DNA of 7,260 nt, taken from NCBI GenBank assembly GCA_017860085.1, contig JAFNAJ010000204.1, positions 1 through 7,260 of the forward strand, in the 5' to 3' direction. Source of the DNA: Acidobacteriota bacterium (GTDB lineage Bacteria > Acidobacteriota > Vicinamibacteria > Vicinamibacterales > JAFNAJ01). Shown here piece after piece: positions 1 through 6,706 of this stretch. Made by a program: the position numbers and the translations under genes. A model generated the notes under the pieces. The model ran no database searches, was not told where the DNA came from, and saw only the letters and a list, made by a program, of their open reading frames with translations. Position 1 is the first letter of the stretch, and each line of letters opens with the position of its first letter.

Positions 1-2
1 TC

Positions 3-623
3 GACCCGGCCTGCGCAAGCGCGTGCATGCTGGGCTCGCTGCACAAGGATGAGGTCACGGGCATCGTCACCTACGACGCGAGCTACTGCGTCGGCTGCCG
101 CTACTGCATGATGGCCTGCCCGTTCAACGTGGCCAAATTCGAGTACGAGAAGCGGGCGCCGAAGATCGTCAAGTGCGAGCTGTGCCGGCACCGGTTCGGC
201 GGCGCGCAGCTGGCGTCGACGGGCGGCTTCAGCCGCTTCGCGACCGGACATGGGCCCGCGTGCTGCGAGGTGTGCCCGCGCGGGGCGGTCATCTACGGCA
301 AGCGCACGGAACTGCTGCAGGAGGCCAAGCGCCGCATCGAGGCCAACCCCGGTCGGTACTACCAGGACAAGGTCTACGGCGAGGCCGACGCCGGTGGGAC
401 GCAGGTGCTCTACCTCTCGCACGTGCCGTTCGACAAGATCAGCCTGCCGGACATCGGCAGCCAGGGTGTGCCGCACGTGGCCTACACCATCCAGGAGGGG
501 CTCTACCGTGGGTTCGTGGCCCCCGTGGCGCTCTACGGCGTGCTGGGGCTGGTGATGCTGCGCAACCGCAAGAAAGGTGGCGCGGCAGCACCCGAGGCCC
601 AGAAGGGAGGCCGTCGTGAGTAG
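3..623 (+). CDS. hybA: HybA-type hydrogenase ferredoxin subunit, 5'-truncated
   Basis: Four-cluster ferredoxin-like subunit that carries electrons from the hydrogenase small subunit to the membrane subunit HybB. The reading frame is already open at base 3, so the first ATG in the window (27) is internal: codons before it read DPACASAC, the tail of a family cysteine motif. About 207 residues are present against roughly 330 in E. coli HybA; the Tat signal and first cluster motifs lie outside the window. Visible are a CxxCxxCxxxCP motif (C29, C32, C35, C39 counted from base 3), a KCELC motif, and a later CCEVCPRGAV motif. The GGTQVLYLSHVPF stretch matches the family (E. coli has GGGTQVLVLTGVPY). 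A single hydrophobic helix near the C-terminus (GFVAPVALYGVLGLVML) followed by RNRKK is the membrane anchor typical of HybA. The stop overlaps the hybB start by 8 nt, indicating one operon. In the first motif the usual Pro after the last Cys is Met. Confidence 0.93.
   Translation, partial: DPACASACMLGSLHKDEVTGIVTYDASYCVGCRYCMMACPFNVAKFEYEKRAPKIVKCELCRHRFGGAQLASTGGFSRFATGHGPACCEVCPRGAVIYGKRTELLQEAKRRIEANPGRYYQDKVYGEADAGGTQVLYLSHVPFDKISLPDIGSQGVPHVAYTIQEGLYRGFVAPVALYGVLGLVMLRNRKKGGAAAPEAQKGGRRE
605..610 (+). promoter_or_regulatory. Ribosome binding site for hybB
   Basis: GGGAGG lies 5 nt upstream of GTG 616, inside the end of hybA. It supports the GTG start over the later ATG at 661, which lacks a comparable purine-rich site. 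Confidence 0.6.
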
Positions 624-1726
624 CCACGCCGTCGTGCACGCGCCGGTGGGCGGCGAGCTGATGACGCCGGCCTACAAGAAGCTCCTCTGGGTCGTCGCGA
701 TTGGGGCCGTGGCCGCGCTCTGGCGCTTCTCGATGGGCCTTGGTGCCTCGAGCAACCTGAGCGACGGCTACCCCTGGGGCATCTGGATCGCGATCGACGT
801 GGTCACCGGCACCGCCCTTGGCTGCGGCGGCTACGCGGTGGCGCTGCTCGTCTACATTTTGAACAAGGGCGAGTACCACCCCCTCGTGCGCCCCGCAGTC
901 CTCACGAGCCTGCTCGGGTACGGTCTGGCAGTCATCGCCGTGACAATCGACCTCGGCCGTTTCTGGGAGCTCTGGAAGGTCCCCGTCTTCTTCTGGCGCT
1001 GGAGCCACAGCCCGCAGCTCGAGGTGGCCCTGTGCGTGGCCGCCTACGTGGCCGTGCTCCTCGTCGAATTGTCACCGGCGTTCTTCGAGAAGTGGCGCCA
1101 CGATGCCAGCACGGGGCTGCGGTCGCTGGCCGAGTCGGGCCTGCGCTTCGTCGACAACTGGCTGGTGTGGATCCTCGCCCTGGGCATGCTGCTGCCCACC
1201 ATGCACCAGTCGTCGCTCGGGACGATGATGTTGCTGCCGGCGACCAAGCTGCACCCGTTGTGGTTCACGCCGTGGCTGCCGCTCCTGTTCCTCGTCAACT
1301 GCCTGATGATGGGCTACGGCGCCGTGGTGCTCGAGAGCCACCTTTCCGCGCGGGTGGACGCTCTTTCGCGTGGCCGAGGTGGCGATTGCCGGCGACCTCG
1401 CGACGATCGCCAGCGGCATGGGCGTGGCCTTCCTCATCGAGGTCGCGCTGCACCTGGCCATCATCTGGCTGCTTCTGTCCGACGTCGGCCGCTACACGCC
1501 CGCGACCCAGTTCCGGGCCGGCGTGCTGCTGGTCGTCGCCGGCACCGTCTTCCGCGTGAACACCTACCTCGTCGCCTTCCAGCCGGGCCCGAACTGGTCG
1601 TACTTCCCGGCGATTCCCGAACTGCTGATCACGCTTGGCATCATCGCCCTCGAGGTCGCCCTGTACGTGGCGGCCGTGAAGAAGTTCCCGATTCTGGCGG
1701 GCGCTCCAACGCGAGCCCGCAGCTAA
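616..1726 (+). CDS. hybB: HybB (NrfD-like) hydrogenase membrane subunit, interrupted by internal deletion/frameshift
   Basis: Integral membrane subunit of the NrfD/PsrC family that passes electrons from HybA to quinone. Start chosen at GTG 616 (good RBS, 8-nt overlap with hybA). From 616 to about 1350 frame 1 reads clear HybB, including YPWGIWIAIDVVTGT, GEYHPLVRPAVL, TIDLGRFWEL, LLPTMHQSSLG and HPLW, with about six hydrophobic helices. It then ceases to resemble the family. HybB resumes in frame 2 (TLFRVAEVAIAGDL from about 1358, then FRVNTYLVAFQPGP, YFPAIPELLITLG) to the TAA at 1724-1726. Compared with E. coli HybB (392 aa), about 26 residues between LESHL and LFRVAE are absent, removing roughly one transmembrane helix. 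The span is 1111 nt, not a multiple of three. As written the gene cannot make a complete HybB: frame 1 would run on to 2778 through an out-of-frame shadow of hybC. It is either a pseudogene or carries a sequence/assembly error; the well-preserved residues on both sides argue for an error or a very recent lesion. Confidence 0.88.
1343..1361 (+). other. Inferred deletion/frameshift junction in hybB
   Basis: Frame 1 is HybB-like up to AVVLESHLSAR and frame 2 is HybB-like from about WTLFRVAE (TGG at 1355). The switch must fall between about 1343 and 1361. Aligned against remembered E. coli HybB, about 32 residues separate the flanking blocks there and only about 6 here. A loss of about 80 nt congruent to 2 mod 3 would explain both the missing helix and the frame change. 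The similar words CTTTCCGCG (about 1342-1350) and CTCTTTCGCG (1360-1369) flank the junction. Confidence 0.7.
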
Positions 1727-1729
1727 CCC

Positions 1730-1734
1730 AGGGG
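1730..1734 (+). promoter_or_regulatory. Ribosome binding site for hybC
   Basis: AGGGG in the 15-nt hybB-hybC gap, 7 nt before ATG 1742; it supports this start. Confidence 0.5.
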
Positions 1735-1741
1735 TTCCGAC

Positions 1742-3436
1742 ATGAGCCGAATCACGATCGACCCGGTCACCCGCATCGAGGGTCATCTCCGCATCGACGT
1801 CGAAGTCAACGGGGGGCGTGTCGCCAACGCGTGGTCGTCGGGACAGATGTTCCGCGGCATCGAGCGCATCCTGCAGGGACGCGACCCGCGCGACGCCTGG
1901 CTCTTCACCCAGCGCTTCTGCGGGGTGTGCACGACGGTGCACGCCATCGCCTCGGTACGCGCGGTGGAGAACGCGCTGGGGCTCGAGGTGCCGCTCAACG
2001 CGCAGTACATCCGCAACCTCATCATCGCCGCGCACGCGCTGCACGATCACATCGTGCACTTCTACCACCTGTCGGCCCTCGACTGGGTCGACGTGGTCTC
2101 GGCGCTCAAGGCCGACCCGGCCAAGGCGGCGACGCTGGCCGAGAGCCTCTCGGACTGGCCCAACAACAACCGGCTTCAGCTCAAGGCCGTGCAGGACCGG
2201 GTGAAGGGCTTCGTCGAAGCCGGCCAGCTCGGCATCTTCACGAACGGCTACTGGGGCCACCCGGCGATGAAGCTCCCGCCGGAGGTCAACCTGCTGGCGG
2301 TGGCGCACTACCTCGAGGCGCTCGAGTACCAGCGGCGCGCCAACCAGGTGGTGGCCATCCTGGGCAGCAAGACCCCGAACATCCAGAATCTCGCGGTCGG
2401 GGGCGTGGCCAACGCCATCAACCTCGACAACGAGGCCACGCTGAACATGAAGAAGTTGTACCAGGTGAAGGACCTGCTCGACGGCATGATGGCATTCGTC
2501 GAGAAGGTGTACTTCCCCGACATCTGCGCCGTAGGCGCGATGTACGCAGACTGGTTCAACTACGGCAAGGGTGTGCCCAACTACCTGGCCGTACCCGATC
2601 TGCCCCTCGATGGCAAGGGCACGCAGTTCGACCTGCCGGGCGGCACGATCATGAACGGCGACCTGTCGACGATCAGGGAGATCAAGTCGTTCGAGGACCC
2701 GTACTTCAAGGACAACGTGGCCGAGTGCATCGCCCGATCGTGGTACGACGGCGACTGGACGAAGCACCCGTGGGATGAGAGCACCGACCCCAAGTACGGC
2801 GAGTGGCAGGATGACGGCAAGTACTCGTGGATCAAGGCCCCGCGGTTCAACGGCGAGGTCGTGCAGGTCGGCCCGCTGGCCCAGGTGCTCGTCGGCGTCG
2901 CGCTGAAGCACGAGCCCACCGTGCGCTGGGCGATGAAGACGCTCGAGACGGCTGGAAAGATCGCGGGGGCGCAGCTGAGCCCCGCCATCCTCCACTCGAC
3001 GCTGGGCCGCCACGCGGCGCGCATGATTCGCACCGCGGTCATCGGCGAGGTGGCGCTCAAGCACTGGCAGTTGCTGATCGAGAACATCAAGAAGGGCGAC
3101 GTCAGCATCTACAACAAGCCCGAGTTCAAGGGCGAGCAGCGTGGCTTCGGGTTCCACGAAGCGCCGCGCGGCACGCTCTCGCACTGGGTCGTCATCCGCG
3201 ACGGCAAGATCGCCAACTACCAGGCGGTGGTGCCGTCCACGTGGAACGCGGGCCCACGCGACGACAAGGGACGCATGGGGCCGTACGAGGCGTCGCTCGT
3301 AGGCAACCCGGTGGCGAATCCTGAGCTTCCGCTCGAGGTGCTCCGGACCGTGCACTCCTTCGACCCGTGCATTGCCTGCGCCATTCACACGCTCGACCCC
3401 GAGGGGCAGGAGATCGCGCGCGTCAAGGCGCTGTGA
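1742..3436 (+). CDS. hybC: [NiFe]-hydrogenase large (catalytic) subunit, group 1
   Basis: Catalytic subunit of a membrane-bound uptake hydrogenase that oxidises H2 at a NiFe(CN)2CO centre. The 564 residues match the full family length (E. coli HybC 567). The N-terminal VTRIEGHLRI carries the conserved Glu (E13) near the active site. The first NiFe ligand motif is RFCGVC (C60, C63), followed by TTVHA. EAPRGTLSHW is the conserved PRGxxxH-type motif. The C-terminal ligand motif DPCIACAIH has C543 and C546, with His549 at the expected maturation cut. The remaining 15 residues (TLDPEGQEIARVKAL) form the C-terminal peptide removed after nickel insertion. No signal peptide is seen, as expected: large subunits are exported with the Tat-signal-bearing small subunit, presumably encoded just upstream. 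The order HybA-HybB-HybC and the sequence fit a Hyb-type (group 1c-like) enzyme, although the exact subgroup is not provable here. The last four bases overlap the protease start. The gene shows no lesion. Confidence 0.98.
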   Translation: MSRITIDPVTRIEGHLRIDVEVNGGRVANAWSSGQMFRGIERILQGRDPRDAWLFTQRFCGVCTTVHAIASVRAVENALGLEVPLNAQYIRNLIIAAHALHDHIVHFYHLSALDWVDVVSALKADPAKAATLAESLSDWPNNNRLQLKAVQDRVKGFVEAGQLGIFTNGYWGHPAMKLPPEVNLLAVAHYLEALEYQRRANQVVAILGSKTPNIQNLAVGGVANAINLDNEATLNMKKLYQVKDLLDGMMAFVEKVYFPDICAVGAMYADWFNYGKGVPNYLAVPDLPLDGKGTQFDLPGGTIMNGDLSTIREIKSFEDPYFKDNVAECIARSWYDGDWTKHPWDESTDPKYGEWQDDGKYSWIKAPRFNGEVVQVGPLAQVLVGVALKHEPTVRWAMKTLETAGKIAGAQLSPAILHSTLGRHAARMIRTAVIGEVALKHWQLLIENIKKGDVSIYNKPEFKGEQRGFGFHEAPRGTLSHWVVIRDGKIANYQAVVPSTWNAGPRDDKGRMGPYEASLVGNPVANPELPLEVLRTVHSFDPCIACAIHTLDPEGQEIARVKAL

Positions 3437-3966
3437 TTCGCGTCCTCGGCCTCGGCAACGTGCTGATGAGCGACGACGGGTTTGGCCCGTTCGTCGTCGA
3501 GCACCTGCTGGCGCGCTATGAGTTCGGGGCCGACGTCGTGGTGATCGACGTCGGCACCCCGGGCCTCGACCTCACGCCGTATCTCGGTGACGCGGCCGCC
3601 GTGATCATCGTCGATACCGTGAAATCGCAGGGAGCGCCAGGTGAGCTGCGCCTGTATCGGAAGGCACAGCTGCTGCGCCACCCGCCACAGCCCCGGACCA
3701 GTCCCCACGACCCGGGCCTCTCTGACGCCCTGTTTGCGCTCACGCTCGCCGGCACCGATCCGGGCGAGGTGCTGCTGGTGGGGGCGATCCCCGAACACGT
3801 TGGCATGGGGTCGAGGCTGAGCCCGGCGCTCCAGGCCGCAGTCGAGCCGGCGGCGCTCGAGGTGGTGACCGAGTTGCGGCGACTCGGCGCCACCGTCAGA
3901 GTCCGGGAGCCGCAGGCCGAGGTCAGGCCCTGGTGGATCGCCGGCCGCGAGCACGTTGACTCGTGA
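3433..3966 (+). CDS. hybD: Hydrogenase maturation endopeptidase (HyaD/HybD/HycI family)
   Basis: Nickel-dependent endopeptidase that trims the C-terminal peptide of the hydrogenase large subunit once the NiFe site is filled. Start placed at GTG 3433, which gives a 4-nt GTGA overlap with the hybC stop and begins immediately before the family's N-terminal strand: MIRVLGLGNVLMSDDGFGP. The frame remains open upstream to 3367, but that part is a shadow of hybC. The protein is 177 aa, slightly longer than E. coli HybD (164). The three metal-binding positions known from HybD (Glu16, Asp62, His93) align with D15 in SDDGFGP, D61 in VIIVDTV and H92 in TSPHDPGLSDAL. The VGAIPE segment is also typical. 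Translational coupling to its presumed substrate HybC suggests a dedicated pair. The tail after about residue 160, with WW, is variable in the family. Confidence 0.93.
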   Translation: MIRVLGLGNVLMSDDGFGPFVVEHLLARYEFGADVVVIDVGTPGLDLTPYLGDAAAVIIVDTVKSQGAPGELRLYRKAQLLRHPPQPRTSPHDPGLSDALFALTLAGTDPGEVLLVGAIPEHVGMGSRLSPALQAAVEPAALEVVTELRRLGATVRVREPQAEVRPWWIAGREHVDS

Positions 3967-4397
3967 TGCGCAGCGCGATCCGAGCCTTGTCGTCGAACCC
4001 CGACCGGCTGCTCGACTGGCTCGTGGCGTTGATCGCGCTGCACAGCCTCGCCGTCGGCGCCGCGCTCGTCTTCCTCACCGAGTGGGGCGTGCGATTCGGG
4101 GGCTGGACCGGCGCCTACCCGCTGTTCTTTCCACGGCAGTTCGGCGTGTTCCACTTCGCCATCGCGGCCGCCTACCTCATCGAACGCTTCGCCTATCGGG
4201 GCGTGTCGATCCTGCTCGTCGCGAAGTTCGTGGCGTTCGTCTCGCTGATCGATGCCACGTTCCGCTTCGGCGACTCCTGGACCATCCCGCTGTCGGCCAT
4301 CGGCGACGGCCTGATGGGCCTCGTCGTGTTCGTCGTCTGGCGGTGGACGCAGCGTTGGCCGCGCGGTCTCCACCCGAGCGCGAGCCGCCAGCACTGA
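3966..4397 (+). CDS. Four-helix membrane protein of unknown function
   Basis: 143 residues, starting at ATG 3966, which shares one base with the protease stop (TGATG); GTG 3963, one codon earlier, is also possible. Four hydrophobic segments are visible at about residues 18-39 (WLVALIALHSLAVGAALVFL), 56-72, 80-102 and 107-127, with short loops and Arg/Trp-rich ends. This is the size and layout of DoxX- or DUF4345-like four-helix proteins, but I do not recognise a diagnostic motif, so no function is assigned. It is translationally coupled to the hydrogenase protease and is the last gene before a convergent hairpin, so it is probably the distal gene of the hydrogenase operon. It could be a membrane accessory or quinone-proximal protein of the complex; that is inference from position only. 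Confidence 0.8.
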   Translation: MRSAIRALSSNPDRLLDWLVALIALHSLAVGAALVFLTEWGVRFGGWTGAYPLFFPRQFGVFHFAIAAAYLIERFAYRGVSILLVAKFVAFVSLIDATFRFGDSWTIPLSAIGDGLMGLVVFVVWRWTQRWPRGLHPSASRQH

Positions 4398-4416
4398 CTC
4401 GAACCGAACTCGAACC
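4397..4416. repeat. Short tandem repeat of ACTCGAACC
   Basis: ACTCGAACC occurs at 4397-4405 and again at 4408-4416, an 11-bp period directly after the membrane-protein stop. It is too short to assign a role and may be chance. Confidence 0.3.
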
Positions 4417-4436
4417 AACCGGGGAGCAGTTGCATT

Positions 4437-4456
4437 GGCCGGCCTTCAGGCCGGCC
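4437..4456. terminator. GC-rich hairpin between convergent operons
   Basis: Perfect inverted repeat GGCCGGCC-TTCA-GGCCGGCC (8-bp stem, 4-nt loop) lying 39 bp after the membrane-protein stop and 33 bp beyond the stop of the opposite-strand epimerase gene. Its position between convergent genes fits a bidirectional terminator. No T-tract follows on either strand, so intrinsic termination would be weak or assisted. Confidence 0.45.
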
Positions 4457-4489
4457 GTCGCGCGACGTTCGACGCCTGCGGCGCGCGGA

Positions 4490-6028
4490 TCAGGTTCGCG
4501 TGGCGTGGCTGTGTGTGCGCTGCAGGCGCGCTTCGTGAAGCTCGAACACCTCCTGCGCCTGGTCGCAGCCGGCGCGCAGCGTCGACGTGACGTAGTCGGT
4601 GATCGCCTGCCGCAGGCCGCGTGACTCCGGGTCGCGGCGCAGCACGCGAAAGCAGACCAGGTTGAGCGCCTCGAGCGCGCCGCACAACTCGTGTGCCTGG
4701 AATCCCTGCGCCAGGCGCTGCTCGGCGAGGTCGCGGCAGTAGCCCATGAAGACGCCGCGATCCCGCGTCCGCACGGCGTTCATCAGGTTGCGCATGATCA
4801 ATCGATGGTGCCAGTCGTGCTGCTCCGGGGTCAGGTACTGGTACCGCGCAAAACGGCTGGTCCCCTTCGGCCCGGTCAGCAGACCGTTGAACTCGTCGAT
4901 GATCGTCTCCTCGTGCTTCTGGAGCAGCCAGTGCACCTTGAGGTTCTCGGGCAGGGTCACGGCTTTCATGGCCTCGCGGTTCCGTCGATGCCACAGCGCC
5001 GGATCCGTCTTGAAGTTCTCGAGGAGGAACGGCAGGCGCCGCAGGATGGCGAGCCGGGGCCGCGGTGCCCATTCGAGCCTCGCGCGGCTGCGGCGGGCGT
5101 CGATGCGCATCTCCGTGTCGATGTAGCGGGCCATCCACGGCCGCTCGAAGGGCCGGCTGCCGGTGAGCCGGCCCATGAGATCGCGCACGAGCATCCCGGG
5201 CCCCGCGAGCGCCTTCGGCATGAAGACGGGCGTCTCTCGTGCCCCGTGATAGGCCAGTGTCGCGGCCTCGAAGAGCTCGAGGTGCGACGTGCAGCCGTCG
5301 GGACTCGCGATGAGAATCTCGCCCTGCTGCAGTGCATCCAGCCGATCGAGCACCTGGAGCAGGAACAGCACGACGTCCTGGACGTGGAGGTATGGAATGG
5401 CCGACCGCCCCCTGCCGCCGAGAATGTTGCGGTTCCAGACCTGCGAGAGCCAGGTCTGCAGGAACATGTAGAGCGGTGGGTACTCACACCAGTCAGAGAA
5501 CAGCGCCGCGAACCGTACGATCACCGTCCTCATATGCGGGCTGAACTCGGCCAGCATCTCTTCGCCGGCCCGCTTCGTGCGCGCGTAGATGTGCTCGCCG
5601 GTGGGCGGCGTGTCCTCGTTGATCACGCCCTCCGGGGTCGTCGGCAGCGGGCAGGCGGCCACCGAGCTCGAGAACACGAAGTGGCGCACCCCGATCGCCT
5701 TCGACAGTTCGAGCACGTGGCGGAGCCCCTGGACGTTGGTGCGCCGGTACTCGTCGCTCTCCTCGCCGGTGAAGTCGTAGTGCGCGGCGAGGTGAATCAC
5801 CGTCTCGGCCCCTCCCTGGCCACCGATGACCCGGAAGGCGTGCTCGATCTGCGGGCGCTCCCCGATGTCGGCCTGGAACCACGTGATGTTGGGGTGCTCG
5901 GGGGCGTGGCTGCGCTGCTGCGAGCGCCGAGCAATCCCGAAGATGCGATGGTCGTCGGCGAGCACCTCGAGGAGGTGACGCCCGACGAAGCCCGACGACC
6001 CGGTGACGATGACGCGAGGGAGGCTCAT
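4490..6028 (-). CDS. Extended-SDR NAD(P)-dependent epimerase/dehydratase-like protein fused to an RsbRD-N-like helical domain
   Basis: 512 residues. The N-terminal ~330 form an extended short-chain dehydrogenase: dinucleotide-binding VTGSSGFVG (G10, G13, G16), an acidic residue in FQADI (D54), IHLAA, a catalytic-serine region FSSS (120-122) and YARTK (Y148, K152, the YxxxK pair). A typical epimerase ending lies near RARLEWAPRP. Residues ~360-500 are an added helical domain: KHEETIIDEF, MNAVRTRDRGVFMGY, then LAEQRLAQGFQAHELCGAL. The 'R-x-x-G-F-x-x-x-E-L-x-x-A-L' pattern resembles the N-terminal sensor domain of RsbRD-type stressosome proteins; this assignment is by eye. Start at ATG 6028: it overlaps the Rieske stop as ATGA and has GAGGTG 8 nt upstream. 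The frame is open further 5' but only as a shadow of the Rieske gene. There is no signal peptide, so it is probably cytoplasmic, unlike its coupled partner. The substrate is unknown; no sugar-specific motif is recognised. Confidence 0.85.
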   Translation of the reverse strand: MSLPRVIVTGSSGFVGRHLLEVLADDHRIFGIARRSQQRSHAPEHPNITWFQADIGERPQIEHAFRVIGGQGGAETVIHLAAHYDFTGEESDEYRRTNVQGLRHVLELSKAIGVRHFVFSSSVAACPLPTTPEGVINEDTPPTGEHIYARTKRAGEEMLAEFSPHMRTVIVRFAALFSDWCEYPPLYMFLQTWLSQVWNRNILGGRGRSAIPYLHVQDVVLFLLQVLDRLDALQQGEILIASPDGCTSHLELFEAATLAYHGARETPVFMPKALAGPGMLVRDLMGRLTGSRPFERPWMARYIDTEMRIDARRSRARLEWAPRPRLAILRRLPFLLENFKTDPALWHRRNREAMKAVTLPENLKVHWLLQKHEETIIDEFNGLLTGPKGTSRFARYQYLTPEQHDWHHRLIMRNLMNAVRTRDRGVFMGYCRDLAEQRLAQGFQAHELCGALEALNLVCFRVLRRDPESRGLRQAITDYVTSTLRAGCDQAQEVFELHEARLQRTHSHATRT

Positions 6029-6549
6029 CGAGGGGACACCTCGGCGCCCACGAGGACCTCGGCGCCGGAGCGGACAACCGGCACGCGTCGAAGCGGCTTG
6101 AGCGGCGGCCCGCCAATGACCTCGCCAGCCGCGTCGAACATCCCATTGTGGCACGGGCAGGCGTAGCGCTGGTTTGCCTCGTCCCACTTCACCGGGCAGC
6201 CGAAGTGCGTGCACAGGAGCGACCGGGCCTCGATCCCGTCTGGACCGCGGCGTACCTCGACCGGAACATCGCCGAGCCACAACACCTTTCGCCCGTTCTC
6301 GGGAAACTCGGACAGGGTGATCCGAACGGTGGCGGGCGCGCTCGCGGCGCCCCGGGACGCTCGTTCCCGAGGGGCACTCTCGGTGCGCATCCCACCGTCC
6401 CCGCATCCTGCAGTCGGCAGCGCCGTGGCGCCAAGCCCGCCGGCCGCACAGACGGACAACCAGTGGATCGCTCGACGCCGTGAGATGCGTGCCGAGGACG
6501 AACCGTCGGTGAGGTGATGCAAGGTCGGTCTCCGGAACATGTTCATCAT
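6025..6549 (-). CDS. Rieske [2Fe-2S] protein with Tat/lipoprotein-like signal
   Basis: 174 residues from ATG 6549 (6546 and 6540 are alternative Met codons; no strong RBS decides). The N-terminus has a twin-arginine-like SRRRAIHWL (residues 23-31), a hydrophobic stretch VCAAGGLGATALPTAGC and a possible lipobox Cys49. Export by Tat and lipid anchoring outside the cytoplasmic membrane is likely, though the lipobox is atypical at -3 (Thr). A low-complexity Ala/Arg/Ser linker follows. The Rieske fold then carries CTHFGC (C113, H115, C118) and CPCHNGMFD (C131, C133, H134). By family precedent C113, H115, C131 and H134 bind the cluster, and C118 and C133 form the disulfide. It is a stand-alone Rieske carrier rather than a bc1 subunit, since no cytochrome b is nearby. 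It lies inside a hydrogenase locus, and Rieske partners of hydrogenases are known (e.g. HucE), so a role in carrying electrons from H2 oxidation is plausible but not shown. The 4-nt ATGA overlap couples it to the SDR gene. Confidence 0.92.
   Translation of the reverse strand: MMNMFRRPTLHHLTDGSSSARISRRRAIHWLSVCAAGGLGATALPTAGCGDGGMRTESAPRERASRGAASAPATVRITLSEFPENGRKVLWLGDVPVEVRRGPDGIEARSLLCTHFGCPVKWDEANQRYACPCHNGMFDAAGEVIGGPPLKPLRRVPVVRSGAEVLVGAEVSPR
6037..6042 (-). promoter_or_regulatory. Ribosome binding site for the SDR gene
   Basis: GAGGTG on the minus strand, 8 nt before ATG 6028 and within the end of the Rieske gene. It decides the SDR start against the longer open frame. Confidence 0.5.
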
Positions 6550-6604
6550 GCAAGGGCCGTGCACGACCGAAGGCCGTTCACTGGCGTGGATCTTCGCGGC
6601 CCCA

Positions 6605-6620
6605 CGCCGGTTTCCCGGCG
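6605..6620. repeat. Inverted repeat in the divergent region
   Basis: CGCCGG-TTTC-CCGGCG, 6-bp perfect arms with a 4-nt spacer, roughly midway between the two divergent starts. It may be an operator or an RNA hairpin; nothing assigns it to a regulator. Confidence 0.35.
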
Positions 6621-6706
6621 GATCCTGACGCTGCCCTTGCAAGCCCCACCGGCTCGCGTTATCGTCAGCGACATCCCCGCTCCGAAGCGGCGATGCCGGG
6701 CCCCGC

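Noticed and set aside
786..795. GATCGCGATC palindrome
   Set aside because: Lies within hybB codons for WIAID; expected by chance in GC-rich coding DNA.
577..2778. 733-aa plus-strand open frame
   Set aside because: Only its part from 616 to about 1350 is HybB; after that it is an Arg/Gly/Pro-rich out-of-frame shadow of hybB's second half and hybC, open only because the DNA is GC-rich.
1295..3388. 697-aa minus-strand open frame antisense to hybC
   Set aside because: Composition (Arg/Val/His/Leu-rich, no domain pattern) is that of a frame mirrored from a high-GC gene; hybC on the other strand is unambiguous.
4691..6166. 491-aa plus-strand open frame opposite the SDR gene
   Set aside because: Shadow frame; the minus-strand SDR has clear motifs and the plus frame shows none.
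6029..6553. N-terminal extension of the SDR reading frame up to 6553
   Set aside because: This part lies over the Rieske gene in another frame and has no family resemblance; the RBS and ATGA overlap place the SDR start at 6028.
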